A stretch of 64,000 nt of DNA from assembly GCA_028711215.1 (NCBI GenBank), contig JAQTSO010000002.1, positions 46,696-110,695 on the forward strand. The letters are read 5' to 3'. This document shows positions 45,294-53,414 of the stretch, in pieces. Source of the stretch: Endomicrobiaceae bacterium (GTDB lineage: Bacteria > Elusimicrobiota > Endomicrobiia > Endomicrobiales > Endomicrobiaceae). How positions within the stretch are numbered: position 1 is the first letter of the stretch; the number at the start of each line of letters is the position of its first letter. The position numbers and the translations under genes were made by a program. The notes under the pieces were generated by a model, which did no database searches, was not told the DNA's origin, and was given only the letters and a program-made list of their open reading frames with translations.

Positions 45294-46481
45294 TTATTTG
45301 AAATCTAAATCTGCCATCGGCAGAGGGGTGAGGGTATTTATAACGCTTAAGAATCTAAATCCGTCAATGTCTTTCCTCAAAGGATTAAAACACTGCGCAC
45401 TGAATCTGTCGAAATAATTAGGTTCTTCCAGTATGAGAGTTCTGATTAATTTTTTTGCCAAATCAAGTTTCCCCTGTCTCATAAATTCAAAAGATTTAAT
45501 AAAGTTATTTTCAGGTTTTTGGGAATTTATTGTTTCCAAAGAATTTTCAATAAATTCCAAAATATTGGCAAAATCTTTGTCTTTTCTGATACGATAAATA
45601 AATTTTAAATCTTCCTGGAGAATCTTCAACAGGATATCAAGAGCATCTTTGTCTTTTGCCATTAATATATTTGCTTTAGCTTTAGAATATTTAGCTTCCA
45701 GAGTCGGATAAACGCTGTCTGATAAATTCGCAAGTTCCAACATTTTGTTATAACTTACTAAAACCGGATCAGTCAAAAGTTCCTGTTCTTTAAAATATAA
45801 ATCATTCCCGTTTATCAAATGAACGACGGAATAGTGTAATGCAACTTCAGCAACCATTTTTTTTATATCATATGCTTCTTTTGATTTGCCGATAAGTCTC
45901 GGCGATGTCAATTCCGCCTGCCCGTATCTTAAAGCATTTTTTAAATATTCTTCAGCCTTTTTTAAGTCAACAAGATTTTGTTCGCTGTTATTGCAATACA
46001 GATATATTTTTGCTGCCGCCAAGTTAACAAAAAAATCCGTATCATCCAATTCCAAAGATTTTAAAAACAATTCCAATGCCTTATCAAACAACGACACGGA
46101 AAGTTTATTTATTCCGCTTGAACGATATTCGCATGCCTGGGCGGTTTTTGGATTTTTTTGCGGTTCTCTGAGTTCATCCATATAAGAAAGAATAGCACGC
46201 AAATTTCCGTTAGCAACAGTAATAGTGTCTATCGGTAAACAAAGTTTGTAATCAAAAATATTACCTAAAGTTTCAATTGTATTTATTGTGCTTGAAAATC
46301 TCTGAACGGCACTTTCACCTATTTCATAAAGACTGCTTGAAATTTCGGTAAATCCTTCGGGTAATGTATCCATATATTCCTGAATATGCTTACGTATCAT
46401 AGCATTCGGAGTTGTTTGCAAAATAGAAGGTAAAAACGAATAGTTCAGCCAGTTGAAATCCTTAGCTCTTTGATATGTCAT
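45294..46481 (-). CDS. TPR-containing protein, unknown function
   Basis: 395 residues, no signal peptide. It starts MTYQRAKDFNWLNYSFLPSIL. Residues about 130-190 hold TPR-like helices (SLFDKALELFLKSLELDDTDFFVNLAAAKIYLY, DLKKAEEYLKNALRYGQ), and weaker repeats follow to about 350 (MRQGKLDLAKKLIRTLILEEPNYFDRF). It ends PMADLDFK. It is presumably a cytoplasmic scaffold. It is 10 bases downstream of another TPR protein, so the two probably form one unit. Confidence 0.7.
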   Translation of the reverse strand: MTYQRAKDFNWLNYSFLPSILQTTPNAMIRKHIQEYMDTLPEGFTEISSSLYEIGESAVQRFSSTINTIETLGNIFDYKLCLPIDTITVANGNLRAILSYMDELREPQKNPKTAQACEYRSSGINKLSVSLFDKALELFLKSLELDDTDFFVNLAAAKIYLYCNNSEQNLVDLKKAEEYLKNALRYGQAELTSPRLIGKSKEAYDIKKMVAEVALHYSVVHLINGNDLYFKEQELLTDPVLVSYNKMLELANLSDSVYPTLEAKYSKAKANILMAKDKDALDILLKILQEDLKFIYRIRKDKDFANILEFIENSLETINSQKPENNFIKSFEFMRQGKLDLAKKLIRTLILEEPNYFDRFSAQCFNPLRKDIDGFRFLSVINTLTPLPMADLDFK

Positions 46482-46491
46482 ATTTTATTCC

Positions 46492-47343
46492 TCATTTTGA
46501 ATTAATAACTTTATCAATAAAATCAAGTTTTCTTTTAATTTTTATTGAATTTCGAATATCTTTATCGTCAATTACAAGTTTTAAATCCTGCAAAGTTCCC
46601 GTTGCATCATTTAATCTCGATTTTGCTAAAGCTCTGTTGAAATAGGCATAGGTATTGGGTGATATTTCTATTGCTTTATCAAAATATTCAATCGCATCCT
46701 GATATTTTTCTAAGTGAAACAAACACAGTGCTTTGTTATAAAAAAATTTATAACTGGAATTACTGTCAGCCTGATTAAAATAACCTATTGCTTCCTTATA
46801 ATTATTTTGGAGGAAATAGTAGATCGCCAGTTCGTAATATTTATTCTGCGATTTTAATATGTCAATAATGGAACTTTTCTTGCTGTAAATACATGCAATT
46901 TCATAATCTCTTTGAGTTACAAGAGGATTACTTTTATTATTGTAAATATTGATTATGTAGTCATAATGTCTGCCTCTGGTGAGGCTTAAATAATTATCCT
47001 GATTCTTTTTTTGTTCATCTTCCAAATGCCCTTTTTTTTGTGAACTTTTTGCAAAAATTACTACAAGTATACGAATTAACATTGAAAATGCCAATAAAAC
47101 CGACGGAATAGTTGTCAGAGGCAATAAAAGTCCGCGATAATTATGACTGAATATTAATGCTGTCCATATAAGGGAAGCAAATGCTCCCACAAATAAGAAC
47201 AATAGACCTACACTACTGCCGTAACCCGATATATTGCTTCTTGTTTTATATGAATAAATGGAATAAAAGATATAATGTAAAATAAAGAAAAACAGAAACA
47301 TTCCGATAAACAGCGCTATTTTTGTGCCCATAATACCAACCAT
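46492..47343 (-). CDS. Membrane-anchored TPR protein
   Basis: 283 residues from ATG 47343 (a second ATG four codons later is an alternative). Three hydrophobic segments (about 8-30, 42-65 and 70-95) are followed by a charged linker (SSQKKGHLEDEQKKNQDN) and three or so TPR units at about 160-250 (NNYKEAIGYFNQADSNSSYKFFYNKALCLFH, EKYQDAIEYFDKAIEISPNTYAYFNRALAKSRL). The topology suggests a docking protein facing the cytoplasm. No family name recognised. Confidence 0.7.
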   Translation of the reverse strand: MVGIMGTKIALFIGMFLFFFILHYIFYSIYSYKTRSNISGYGSSVGLLFLFVGAFASLIWTALIFSHNYRGLLLPLTTIPSVLLAFSMLIRILVVIFAKSSQKKGHLEDEQKKNQDNYLSLTRGRHYDYIINIYNNKSNPLVTQRDYEIACIYSKKSSIIDILKSQNKYYELAIYYFLQNNYKEAIGYFNQADSNSSYKFFYNKALCLFHLEKYQDAIEYFDKAIEISPNTYAYFNRALAKSRLNDATGTLQDLKLVIDDKDIRNSIKIKRKLDFIDKVINSK

Positions 47344-47421
47344 GTTTTATTTTTAATAATTTATACTCAATAAATGATTATCTCAAATTTTATTTTTTAT
47401 TTCAATAGTTCATTGATTTGT

Positions 47422-47450
47422 TTGACAAAAAGTAAATAAAAAGATAAAAT
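47422..47450 (+). promoter_or_regulatory. Promoter of the initiator tRNA gene
   Basis: TTGACA at 47422-47427, 17-base spacer, TAAAAT at 47445-47450. The tRNA begins 24 bases downstream. Confidence 0.8.
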
Positions 47451-47473
47451 CACTTGCATATTCTGTAATAAAT

Positions 47474-47550
<77 letters not shown>

Positions 47551-47555
47551 TTTTA

Positions 47556-47590
47556 AGAAAGACAAGGTTTTTATTTTCTTGTCTTTTTTA
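47556..47590. terminator. Terminator after tRNA-fMet, probably bidirectional
   Basis: Nine-base arms AAAGACAAG (47558-47566) and CTTGTCTTT (47578-47586) with an 11-base T-rich loop and T-run 47584-47589. It also lies at the very end of the convergent PQ-loop gene and can serve both strands. Confidence 0.8.
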
Positions 47591-47854
47591 TTTTTTATTT
47601 TTGGATAATCTGTAATTCCTGTAATAAATAAAAGTATCTGTTAAAACAAGGCAGAAGTTAAATAGATATAAATAAAAAACCCCGTCAAAATTGTATAAAT
47701 ATTTGTGTAACATGCCTGCCAGATATCCGACCAGAACAATGTAGAGAAAAATTATGCTTTTGCCGGAATTTTCTCTTGATTTATAAGATTTATAAATTGA
47801 AAAAGGCCATGCGCTGGCAAAACACAACAACATTGTAATTTCAAAAATACTCAC
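47588..47854 (-). CDS. Small PQ-loop (SemiSWEET-like) membrane protein
   Basis: 88 residues with three hydrophobic segments. The first holds LLCFASAWPFSIYKSYKSRENSGKSIIFLY, where a Pro in the helix followed by a Lys/Ser-rich loop and GKS fits the PQ-loop/SemiSWEET pattern of three-helix units that dimerise to carry small sugars or other solutes. The later GYLAGMLHKYLYN is also typical. The substrate is not known. Downstream it shares the terminator of tRNA-fMet. Confidence 0.7.
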   Translation of the reverse strand: MSIFEITMLLCFASAWPFSIYKSYKSRENSGKSIIFLYIVLVGYLAGMLHKYLYNFDGVFYLYLFNFCLVLTDTFIYYRNYRLSKNKK

Positions 47855-47867
47855 AATCCTCTCCTAA

Positions 47868-47968
47868 AAGCTGAAGCTGGGAAGCTCAGATGCTTAGAAG
47901 CTGAGCAAAGGCTTTAACGGCAGTTGTTGTTGCTCAGCTTCTAAGCCGCTAAGCTGCTAAGCTTCCAA
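47868..47968. repeat. AGCTTC-rich dispersed repeat, copy 2
   Basis: Two opposed arms: AAGCTGAAGCTGGGAAGCTC with GATGCTTAGAAGCTGAGC on the left, and GCTCAGCTTCTAAGCCGC with TAAGCTGCTAAGCTTCC on the right, separated by the AAAGGCTTTAACGGCAG spacer. The GCTTAGAAGCTGAGC segment is complementary to GCTCAGCTTCTAAGC, so the RNA would fold into a long hairpin. It runs into the 3' end of the flavoprotein gene (which ends at 47957). Copies 1 and 3 are at 15413 and 63908. Confidence 0.75.
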
Positions 47969-49198
47969 ATTGGTTCCTGCCAAATAGCCGGTTGAAAATG
48001 CAACCTGTAAATTAAAACCGCCTGTCGGTCCGTCCAAATCTAAAATTTCTCCGCAAAAATACAGATTATCAATTAATTTTGATTTCATTGTATTTTGTTC
48101 TATTTCAGTCAGGGCTATTCCGCCTTTAGTTATAATTGCTTCGTTAATGGGTCTGGTTGATGAGACTTTAAACTTTATAGTTCTGAGTCCGTTAAATATC
48201 TGTTGTCTTTCAAGTTTGCTTACTTCAAAACATTTTTTTGTATGTTTGATATTATTTATCTGCATAAAAGTATCTATTAATTGCAAAGGAAGCAGTTCTT
48301 TCAGCATTTGTCTTACGGGCAAACTGCCAAAATTATTTAATTCTCTGACGAGTCTTTGGTCCAATTGTTTGTCATCAAGGCTTGATTTGAGGTTTATTGA
48401 TATTTCAACTTTTTTATTTTCTTGTAATAAACTGTAAATTTCAGAACTCACTGTTAAAATTACAGGACCGGTCAAACCGAAAATTGTAAATTCCAGTTCG
48501 CCGAAGAGTTTCATTATTTCTTTTTCATTTGCCAAAACAGTTAGTTCAATATTTTTTAATTTTAATCCGTTTAATTGTTTTAAATATGGGCAGTCTAAAA
48601 CGATAGGAACCAAAGCTGGAGTAGGATGGATAACAGTATGTCCGAGTTGTTTTGCAAATTTGTATCCGTCACCGGTTGAACCGGTTTGAGGATAAGATAA
48701 TCCGCCTGTTGCTAAAATATATTTTTTTGCCTTTAAAATTTCTCCGTTTGATAAAATAACTTCTTTTATTGAATTATTTTCTTTTACTATTTTTGCAACT
48801 TCACATGAGGTTTTAATTTTTACTTTATTTTCTTTTGCATATTTTATTAAGGCATTTACAATGCTGTGGGCATCATCGCTTAAGGGAAAATATCTTCCGC
48901 CTCTTTCCAAACGGGTTTCTACTCCATGTTTTTCAAAGAAAGATATCAGGTCGGTATTAAAAAATTTGTTGAAAGTGCTGAATAAAAATTTTCCGTTGCT
49001 GCCGAATTCCGATATAAATTCTCCAAGTTCCGCATTGTTTGTTATATTGCATCTGCCTTTGCCTGTAATTGAGAGTTTTATGCCGGGTCTTGATTTTTTT
49101 TCAAGCAAACAAACATTTAAACCCTGTTCGCCTGCTTTACCGCTTGCCATTAGTCCTGATGCTCCGGCGCCGATTACAATAACGTCAAAGTTATTCAT
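47957..49198 (-). CDS. HI0933-like FAD/NAD(P)-binding flavoprotein
   Basis: 413 residues. N-terminal Rossmann motif VIVIGAGASGLMASGKAGEQG, then LLEKKSRPGIKLSITGKGRCNITN, a signature of the HI0933/YhiN family. Later motifs: ATGGLSYPQTGSTGDGYKFA and C-terminal YFCGEILDLDGPTGGFNLQVAFSTGYLAG. The family binds FAD, but its reaction is not well established. The last residues (GTNLEA) are encoded by DNA of the AGCTTC repeat, which may have moved into the gene end. Overlaps the P-loop kinase gene by 8 bases. Confidence 0.9.
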   Translation of the reverse strand: MNNFDVIVIGAGASGLMASGKAGEQGLNVCLLEKKSRPGIKLSITGKGRCNITNNAELGEFISEFGSNGKFLFSTFNKFFNTDLISFFEKHGVETRLERGGRYFPLSDDAHSIVNALIKYAKENKVKIKTSCEVAKIVKENNSIKEVILSNGEILKAKKYILATGGLSYPQTGSTGDGYKFAKQLGHTVIHPTPALVPIVLDCPYLKQLNGLKLKNIELTVLANEKEIMKLFGELEFTIFGLTGPVILTVSSEIYSLLQENKKVEISINLKSSLDDKQLDQRLVRELNNFGSLPVRQMLKELLPLQLIDTFMQINNIKHTKKCFEVSKLERQQIFNGLRTIKFKVSSTRPINEAIITKGGIALTEIEQNTMKSKLIDNLYFCGEILDLDGPTGGFNLQVAFSTGYLAGTNLEA

Positions 49199-49754
49199 GA
49201 TATTTAGATTTTAAATCCGATAATAAATTATTAATTTTTGAATATAAGCCGGAAAGGCTGTCGGCATCATTAATGAACACAATGTCTGCCATTGAAGCGC
49301 ATAAAGAAACCTGCTGTCCTGATCCGGACACCTGTGATTCTTTTTTCTCAAGTTCTATAAATTTTTCCAACGTTGTCGGATCGCCCGGTCTTTTTCTGGT
49401 TTGCATTCTGTTAAATCTGATTTCTTCCGGTGCATCAACATTTATTAAAACAAAATTCTTTAGAGTTTTTAATCTTTCAACTTCTTTGCTGTGTCTTATT
49501 GAGGTGATACAGTAATTCTTATTTGGTTCAAACTTTTTGATTACCGACTTTGCCAAAACATCGTTGCCTTCATCTTGCCTTAATTTTGTTCCGAAAACTA
49601 TTAAATTTTCTCTGGTCGGTTCAATGCCGGCCTGTTTCATAAGAAATCTGATTTCGTCTGATAAAGAAAAATGTCTGAAGCCGTAATGATTTACAATATA
49701 TTCCGCGACAGTATCTTTCCCTGAGCAATAAGAACCGGTTAATCCTATAATCAT
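49191..49754 (-). CDS. P-loop kinase, dephospho-CoA kinase-like (tentative)
   Basis: 187 residues. Walker A GLTGSYCSGKDT at 4-15 with a nucleoside-kinase-type layout: FGFRHFSLSDEIRF-like substrate region, the ARG-like NYCITSIRHSKEVERL, and INVDAPEEIRFNRMQTRKRPGDPTT resembling the lid of dephospho-CoA or nucleotide kinases. This AAA_18-type protein is not the standard CoaE, so I leave it unnamed. It sits between a PorV protein and the flavoprotein in one minus-strand unit with overlaps or short gaps. Confidence 0.7.
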   Translation of the reverse strand: MIIGLTGSYCSGKDTVAEYIVNHYGFRHFSLSDEIRFLMKQAGIEPTRENLIVFGTKLRQDEGNDVLAKSVIKKFEPNKNYCITSIRHSKEVERLKTLKNFVLINVDAPEEIRFNRMQTRKRPGDPTTLEKFIELEKKESQVSGSGQQVSLCASMADIVFINDADSLSGLYSKINNLLSDLKSKYHE

Positions 49755-49758
49755 AAGT

Positions 49759-50703
49759 TTATTTGTTTATAACCTCTCCAAATTTCATTCCGAAAGAAAA
49801 GCGGTGAGTCATTCCTATATCTCCGTAAGGGACAAAAGCATAATCAAAAATAATGTCTGCGTAAGATATTCCGAAGCCTAAATTTAACCAGTTAAATCCG
49901 GGAATGTCTTTATTTCTGCCGTCATATCCTGCTCTGAAAAATAGGTCTGATTTGTCTGAGATTGAGATCCCGTATTCTGAACCTAAATTAAAATAAATAC
50001 TATTATCGTTCGGGAAGTTTACATCGAGTGCGATTAATAAATCTTGCAAAACATAACTTGAAACACCGGTCTTAAATAATAAAGGAAGTTTTTCGGATTC
50101 ATTATTAAATTTCATTTCTGTCCCGAAATTTGTAATCGTCATGGCAACTGATGTCTTATCATCAGGCAAATTCCAATTTGTGCCCAAATCAATAGCAAAA
50201 GCCGTAGCTGAATTTTCAATTTTTGAATTTATATATTTTAGATTTCCGCCGAATTGGAAACTTTTATAAGATGTTGCATAAGATAAATATAATGCCATAT
50301 CCATGGGAGAAAAAGAGCCGTCACTTACGGCACTTGAATCAACCTTTGCTATACTGCCATAAGAAACATATTGCAATGCAAATCCAAAAGTTCCGCTTTT
50401 TTGTGTCGGGATTGCCAAGGCAATCCATTCATAATTTATATCTTCAAACCAAACCGTATGGGAAAATGATAATGTTTTTTGATCTAGAAAGTATAAATGG
50501 GCAGGATTCCAATAAATGGCATCACTGCCACATGGGTTGCTTATGGAAGTATTTCCCATGCCTGCATTTTTTGCTCCAATCCCTAATTTTAAAAATTGTG
50601 CAGTTGTTGTGCCAAGTTCCCGGTCTGAGAGAAACGCTTGAGACGAAGTTGTAAACAGCAAAACAATAAAAAGAATTAAAAAATATTTAATTAAATTATA
50701 CAT
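49759..50703 (-). CDS. PorV/PorQ-family outer-membrane protein
   Basis: 314 residues. Signal peptide 1-23 (MYNLIKYFLILFIVLLFTTSSQA). It continues GTTTAQFLKLGIGAKNAGMGNTSISNPCGSDAIYWNPAHL, the diagnostic PorV/UPF0164 opening, then about 14 short strands with FGFALQYVSYGSIAKVD and FDYAFVPYGDIGMTHRFSFGMKFG at the end. In Bacteroidota PorV escorts cargo in type IX secretion; no other type IX component is seen here. This is the second PorV-like gene in the window (compare 21853), but it lacks TPRs. Confidence 0.85.
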   Translation of the reverse strand: MYNLIKYFLILFIVLLFTTSSQAFLSDRELGTTTAQFLKLGIGAKNAGMGNTSISNPCGSDAIYWNPAHLYFLDQKTLSFSHTVWFEDINYEWIALAIPTQKSGTFGFALQYVSYGSIAKVDSSAVSDGSFSPMDMALYLSYATSYKSFQFGGNLKYINSKIENSATAFAIDLGTNWNLPDDKTSVAMTITNFGTEMKFNNESEKLPLLFKTGVSSYVLQDLLIALDVNFPNDNSIYFNLGSEYGISISDKSDLFFRAGYDGRNKDIPGFNWLNLGFGISYADIIFDYAFVPYGDIGMTHRFSFGMKFGEVINK

Positions 50704-50743
50704 GACTGATATTGTATCAAATTTTTTAAAGATTATTTAATAG

Positions 50744-50772
50744 TTGATACATGCTTTTTCTTTTTATATAAT
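50744..50772 (+). promoter_or_regulatory. Promoter of the thioredoxin operon
   Basis: TTGATA at 50744-50749, 17-base spacer, TATAAT at 50767-50772. ATG of trxA is 38 bases downstream, with AGGGGG as ribosome site. Confidence 0.85.
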
Positions 50773-50809
50773 TGCGTGCAAACATATTAAAAAAATCAGG
50801 GGGCAAAAA

Positions 50810-51127
50810 ATGGCATTAAACATCAATGAAGAAAATTTTGAAAAGGAAATCACAAACTCAGATATTCCGGTGTTGCTTGATTTTTGGGCGCCATGGTGCG
50901 GTCCGTGTAAAATGTTATCGCCTATAGTTGATGAATTGTCAAAAGAGTATGAAGGCAGAGTAAAAGTTTGTAAAGTCAATACGGATGAAAATATGGCTCT
51001 GTCTTCACAATTTCAAATTACATCAATACCTTGTTTAATCATATTTAAAGAAGGCAAACCGGTCAGAAAAATAGTCGGATTTAAACCAAAAGGCGAAATA
51101 AAGAGGGATTTAGATGAAATTATTTAA
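50810..51127 (+). CDS. trxA: Thioredoxin
   Basis: 105 residues from ATG 50810; the longer in-frame start would fall inside the promoter, and AGGGGG precedes 50810. Classical thioredoxin fold: VLLDFWAPWCGPCKMLSPI with the WCGPC active site at about residues 30-34, cis-Pro in ITSIPCLIIF, and VGFKPKGE near the C-terminus. It reduces protein disulfides in the cytoplasm. It is followed directly by a TlpA-like gene (14-base overlap) and trxB, forming a complete thiol-redox operon. Confidence 0.96.
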   Translation: MALNINEENFEKEITNSDIPVLLDFWAPWCGPCKMLSPIVDELSKEYEGRVKVCKVNTDENMALSSQFQITSIPCLIIFKEGKPVRKIVGFKPKGEIKRDLDEII

Positions 51128-51611
51128 GCAAACATTAATGTTGTTTTTTTTGTGTTTGGTTTTTGCTTCCTGTTCGTATTCTCCGGGTGACAATATATCT
51201 CCCGGTGATTTTACATTGAAAGATTTAGACGGCAAAACAGTTTCATTGTCCGATTTTAAAGATAAAATTGTTTTTATTGATTTTTGGGCGTCGTGGTGTC
51301 CTCCCTGTGTTCAATCAATACCTGCCGTTGAAAGATTGTATAACAAAAATAAAGATAATCCTAATATTGTTTTTCTTGGTATAAATGTTAACGAAGACAA
51401 ACAAAAAGTTATAGATTTTGTAAAAGAAAAAGGTATTACATATAAAGTTTTATTAGGCGACAAGGAAGTTATGATCAGGTACAAGATAAGAAGTATCCCT
51501 TCATTTTTTATATTGGATAAAGGTGGCAATATTACAAACAAACACGTCGGCTATATGCCGGGGCTTGAGACTCAATGGGATCAGGATATAAAATTTTTGT
51601 TGGAAAAATAA
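51114..51611 (+). CDS. TlpA/ResA-like thioredoxin-fold lipoprotein
   Basis: 165 residues. It starts with a lipoprotein signal ending in a lipobox (LVFASC, Cys20), so anchored by lipid outside the cytoplasmic membrane. The rest is an AhpC/TSA/TlpA fold with FTLKDLDGKTVSLSDFKDKIVFIDFWASWCPPCVQSIP, active site WCPPC, and cis-Pro in IRSIPSFFIL. It likely reduces extracytoplasmic disulfides or haem-maturation substrates, though an electron route from cytoplasmic thioredoxin (DsbD/CcdA type) is not encoded here. Overlaps trxA by 14 bases. Confidence 0.9.
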   Translation: MKLFKQTLMLFFLCLVFASCSYSPGDNISPGDFTLKDLDGKTVSLSDFKDKIVFIDFWASWCPPCVQSIPAVERLYNKNKDNPNIVFLGINVNEDKQKVIDFVKEKGITYKVLLGDKEVMIRYKIRSIPSFFILDKGGNITNKHVGYMPGLETQWDQDIKFLLEK

Positions 51612-51637
51612 ATTATAAAGGCTGGGCTAAAAATAAA

Positions 51638-52555
51638 ATGATATATGATACAATTATTATCGGTGGCGGACCTGCCGGACTTAGTTCTGCAATTTATTCA
51701 TCAAGAGCAAGACTCAATACGCTGATAATTGAAAAGGCCGGTTGTGGCGGGTTGATTGCAATGACTGATTTTTTAGAAAACTATCCGGGATTTGAGTCCG
51801 GCATAAACGGTTTTGAATTAACTTCAAAAATGGAACAGCAGGCGAGAAATTTCGGAACAAAAATTGTTTATGGTGAAGTTCTTTCAATAGAAACTAAAGA
51901 AACGCTGAAAAAAGTTATTCTTGCCGACAAAACATACATAACAAAAACAATTATCGTTGCAAGCGGTTCGAATTTTAAAAAACTGGGCGTTAGGGGCGAA
52001 GTAGAATTTATCGGCAAAGGCGTTTCTTATTGTGCAACTTGTGACGGACCTTTTTTTAAAAACAAAGAAGTAGCAGTCATAGGCGGCGGAGATTCTGCAT
52101 TGCAGGAAGCATTGTTTTTAACAAAGTTTGTTAACAAAGTTTTTTTAGTACACAGAAGAGATAAGTTTAGAGCAACCCAAATTTTACAAGAAAGAGTTTT
52201 GGGTGAACCGAAAATAGAAGTTGTTTTCGACAGTATTGTTGAAGAAATAACGGGAAGCGAATTTGTAGAAAAAGTAAAGATAAAAAATGTTAAATCCAAT
52301 ATGGTAAAAGAAATTGCTTTAAACGGAGTTTTTATATTTATAGGATGGACCCCAAATACAAATTTTCTCACACAAAATAAAATCACATTGGATGAAAAAG
52401 GATATATTGTTACCGATGATCAGATGAAAACATCTATGGACGGAATTTTTGCATGCGGTGATGTAAGAAAAAAAATTCTAAGGCAAGTTGTAACGGCAGC
52501 AGGAGACGGGGCAGTCGCATCAATAAGTGCACAAAAACATATAGAATCAGATTAA
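51638..52555 (+). CDS. trxB: Thioredoxin reductase
   Basis: 305 residues from ATG 51638, which starts the conserved MIYDTIIIGGGPAGLSSAIY. An upstream in-frame GTG/ATG would add unrelated residues and overlap the previous gene. Motifs: FAD site GGGPAG, redox-active CATC in SYCATCDGPFF, NADPH site VIGGGDSALQEALFL, and FAD site 2 FACGDVRKKILRQVVTAAGDGA. It reduces TrxA with NADPH. Third gene of the trxA operon. Confidence 0.96.
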   Translation: MIYDTIIIGGGPAGLSSAIYSSRARLNTLIIEKAGCGGLIAMTDFLENYPGFESGINGFELTSKMEQQARNFGTKIVYGEVLSIETKETLKKVILADKTYITKTIIVASGSNFKKLGVRGEVEFIGKGVSYCATCDGPFFKNKEVAVIGGGDSALQEALFLTKFVNKVFLVHRRDKFRATQILQERVLGEPKIEVVFDSIVEEITGSEFVEKVKIKNVKSNMVKEIALNGVFIFIGWTPNTNFLTQNKITLDEKGYIVTDDQMKTSMDGIFACGDVRKKILRQVVTAAGDGAVASISAQKHIESD

Positions 52556-52626
52556 TTTGTTGGTGTGTTTTATGCGTGCATTTTTGCACCGAGGGGAAAT
52601 AAAAAATCCATAGAGAATAAAATCTG

Positions 52627-52655
52627 TTGACAAAATAAAATAAAAAATATACTAT
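52627..52655 (+). promoter_or_regulatory. Promoter of the lysine-tailed repeat protein
   Basis: TTGACA at 52627-52632, 17-base spacer and TACTAT at 52650-52655 (or TATACT at 52648-52653 with a 15-base spacer). It leaves a leader of about 115-120 bases before ATG 52778. Confidence 0.75.
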
Positions 52656-52693
52656 AGCGACAGATGATAGTTTTTTTGAGAGATAAAAATAAT

Positions 52694-52773
52694 AACTAAG
52701 AAAACATTTTGATTGTTATTAACTAACTTTCTTGGTTTTTCATAAAAAAGCAGTAATTTCCTTGAGGAGGAAA
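52694..52773 (+). promoter_or_regulatory. Structured leader with Shine-Dalgarno sequestering hairpin
   Basis: The leader contains a hairpin between 52694-52703 and 52728-52737 (one G-U pair). Near the start, TTTCCT (52757-52762) pairs with AGGAAA (52768-52773), with part of the GAGGAGG ribosome site in the stem and loop. The stem is only 6 bp, so it may tune translation rather than switch it. No known riboswitch or ribosomal-protein leader is recognised. Confidence 0.5.
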
Positions 52774-52777
52774 AATT

Positions 52778-53101
52778 ATGGCAGAAAAAGTTTTCAAAGT
52801 TGGAGTAAAAAGAGAAGACGGTTATCTCTATTTCATCGACAAGAACGGTGATGTTTCAAGAGCTCAAATGGCAAGAGGCGGAAAAAAAGGCGGCAAGCCA
52901 AGTAAAGTTGCTAAAGCCGGCGTAAAGAAAGAAAAAGGCTATCTTTATTTCTTGGACAAAGCCGGTGATGTCTCAAGAGCTAAGATGAGCAGAGGCGGAA
53001 CAAAGAAAGCTAAGAAAGCCGTAAAAAAAGTTGCTAAGAAAGCCGTAAAAAAAGTTGCTAAGAAAGCTGTAAAAAAAGGTGCTAAAAAAGGTAAAAAATA
53101 A
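52778..53101 (+). CDS. Basic protein with two KxGxxY-type repeats and a lysine/alanine tail (histone-H1-like)
   Basis: 107 residues. Two near-identical units, VGVKREDGYLYFIDKNGDVS plus RAQMARGG (about 8-35) and AGVKKEKGYLYFLDKAGDVS plus RAKMSRGG (about 48-74), each followed by a Gly/Lys linker. Residues 76-107 are reiterated KKAVKKVA, as in histone H1-like bacterial tails. The net charge is strongly positive, suggesting a nucleic-acid binding, nucleoid-associated role, but the GYLYF unit itself is not a fold I recognise. It has its own promoter, structured leader, GAGGAGG site and terminator, indicating high expression. Confidence 0.8.
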   Translation: MAEKVFKVGVKREDGYLYFIDKNGDVSRAQMARGGKKGGKPSKVAKAGVKKEKGYLYFLDKAGDVSRAKMSRGGTKKAKKAVKKVAKKAVKKVAKKAVKKGAKKGKK

Positions 53102-53118
53102 TAAGAATGATAATAAAA

Positions 53119-53148
53119 AAACCCGGTGCTAAAACACCGGGTTTTTTT
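53119..53148 (+). terminator. Terminator of the lysine-tailed repeat protein
   Basis: Perfect 10-bp stem, 53119-53128 with 53135-53144 (AAACCCGGTG and complement), six-base loop CTAAAA, followed by a T-run. It closes the monocistronic unit. Confidence 0.95.
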
Positions 53149-53317
53149 ATTTTTAACAAAACATACTGTTAAATTAAAATTCCGGCATAATGTATTGATG
53201 CAAAAAACAACGGACAATTCAATAATATTTTCTTCTGTTCAAGTATCAGATTTGTGAAATATTCAACAAAATATATATTTATAATTTTGGTGTTAAAATA
53301 ACCGGGCTTTGTTTATT

Positions 53318-53346
53318 TTGACAAACACAAATAAAATAAATAGAAT
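53318..53346 (+). promoter_or_regulatory. Promoter of pilin gene 1
   Basis: TTGACA at 53318-53323, 17-base spacer, TAGAAT at 53341-53346. The rest of the 53149-53414 gap shows no other gene or clear element. The pilin start is about 68 bases downstream of the -10 box. Confidence 0.8.
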
Positions 53347-53414
53347 AGAGATGATTAGGACGTTCTTTGAGTTTGCACCAAGAGATAATTTTAAAAGTAG
53401 AGAGGAACCCCAAA

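Noticed and set aside
47868-47968. Opposed AGCTTC arms considered as a CRISPR-like array
   Set aside because: No regular repeat-spacer period, no cas genes, and the motif varies in length; it is a palindromic dispersed repeat.
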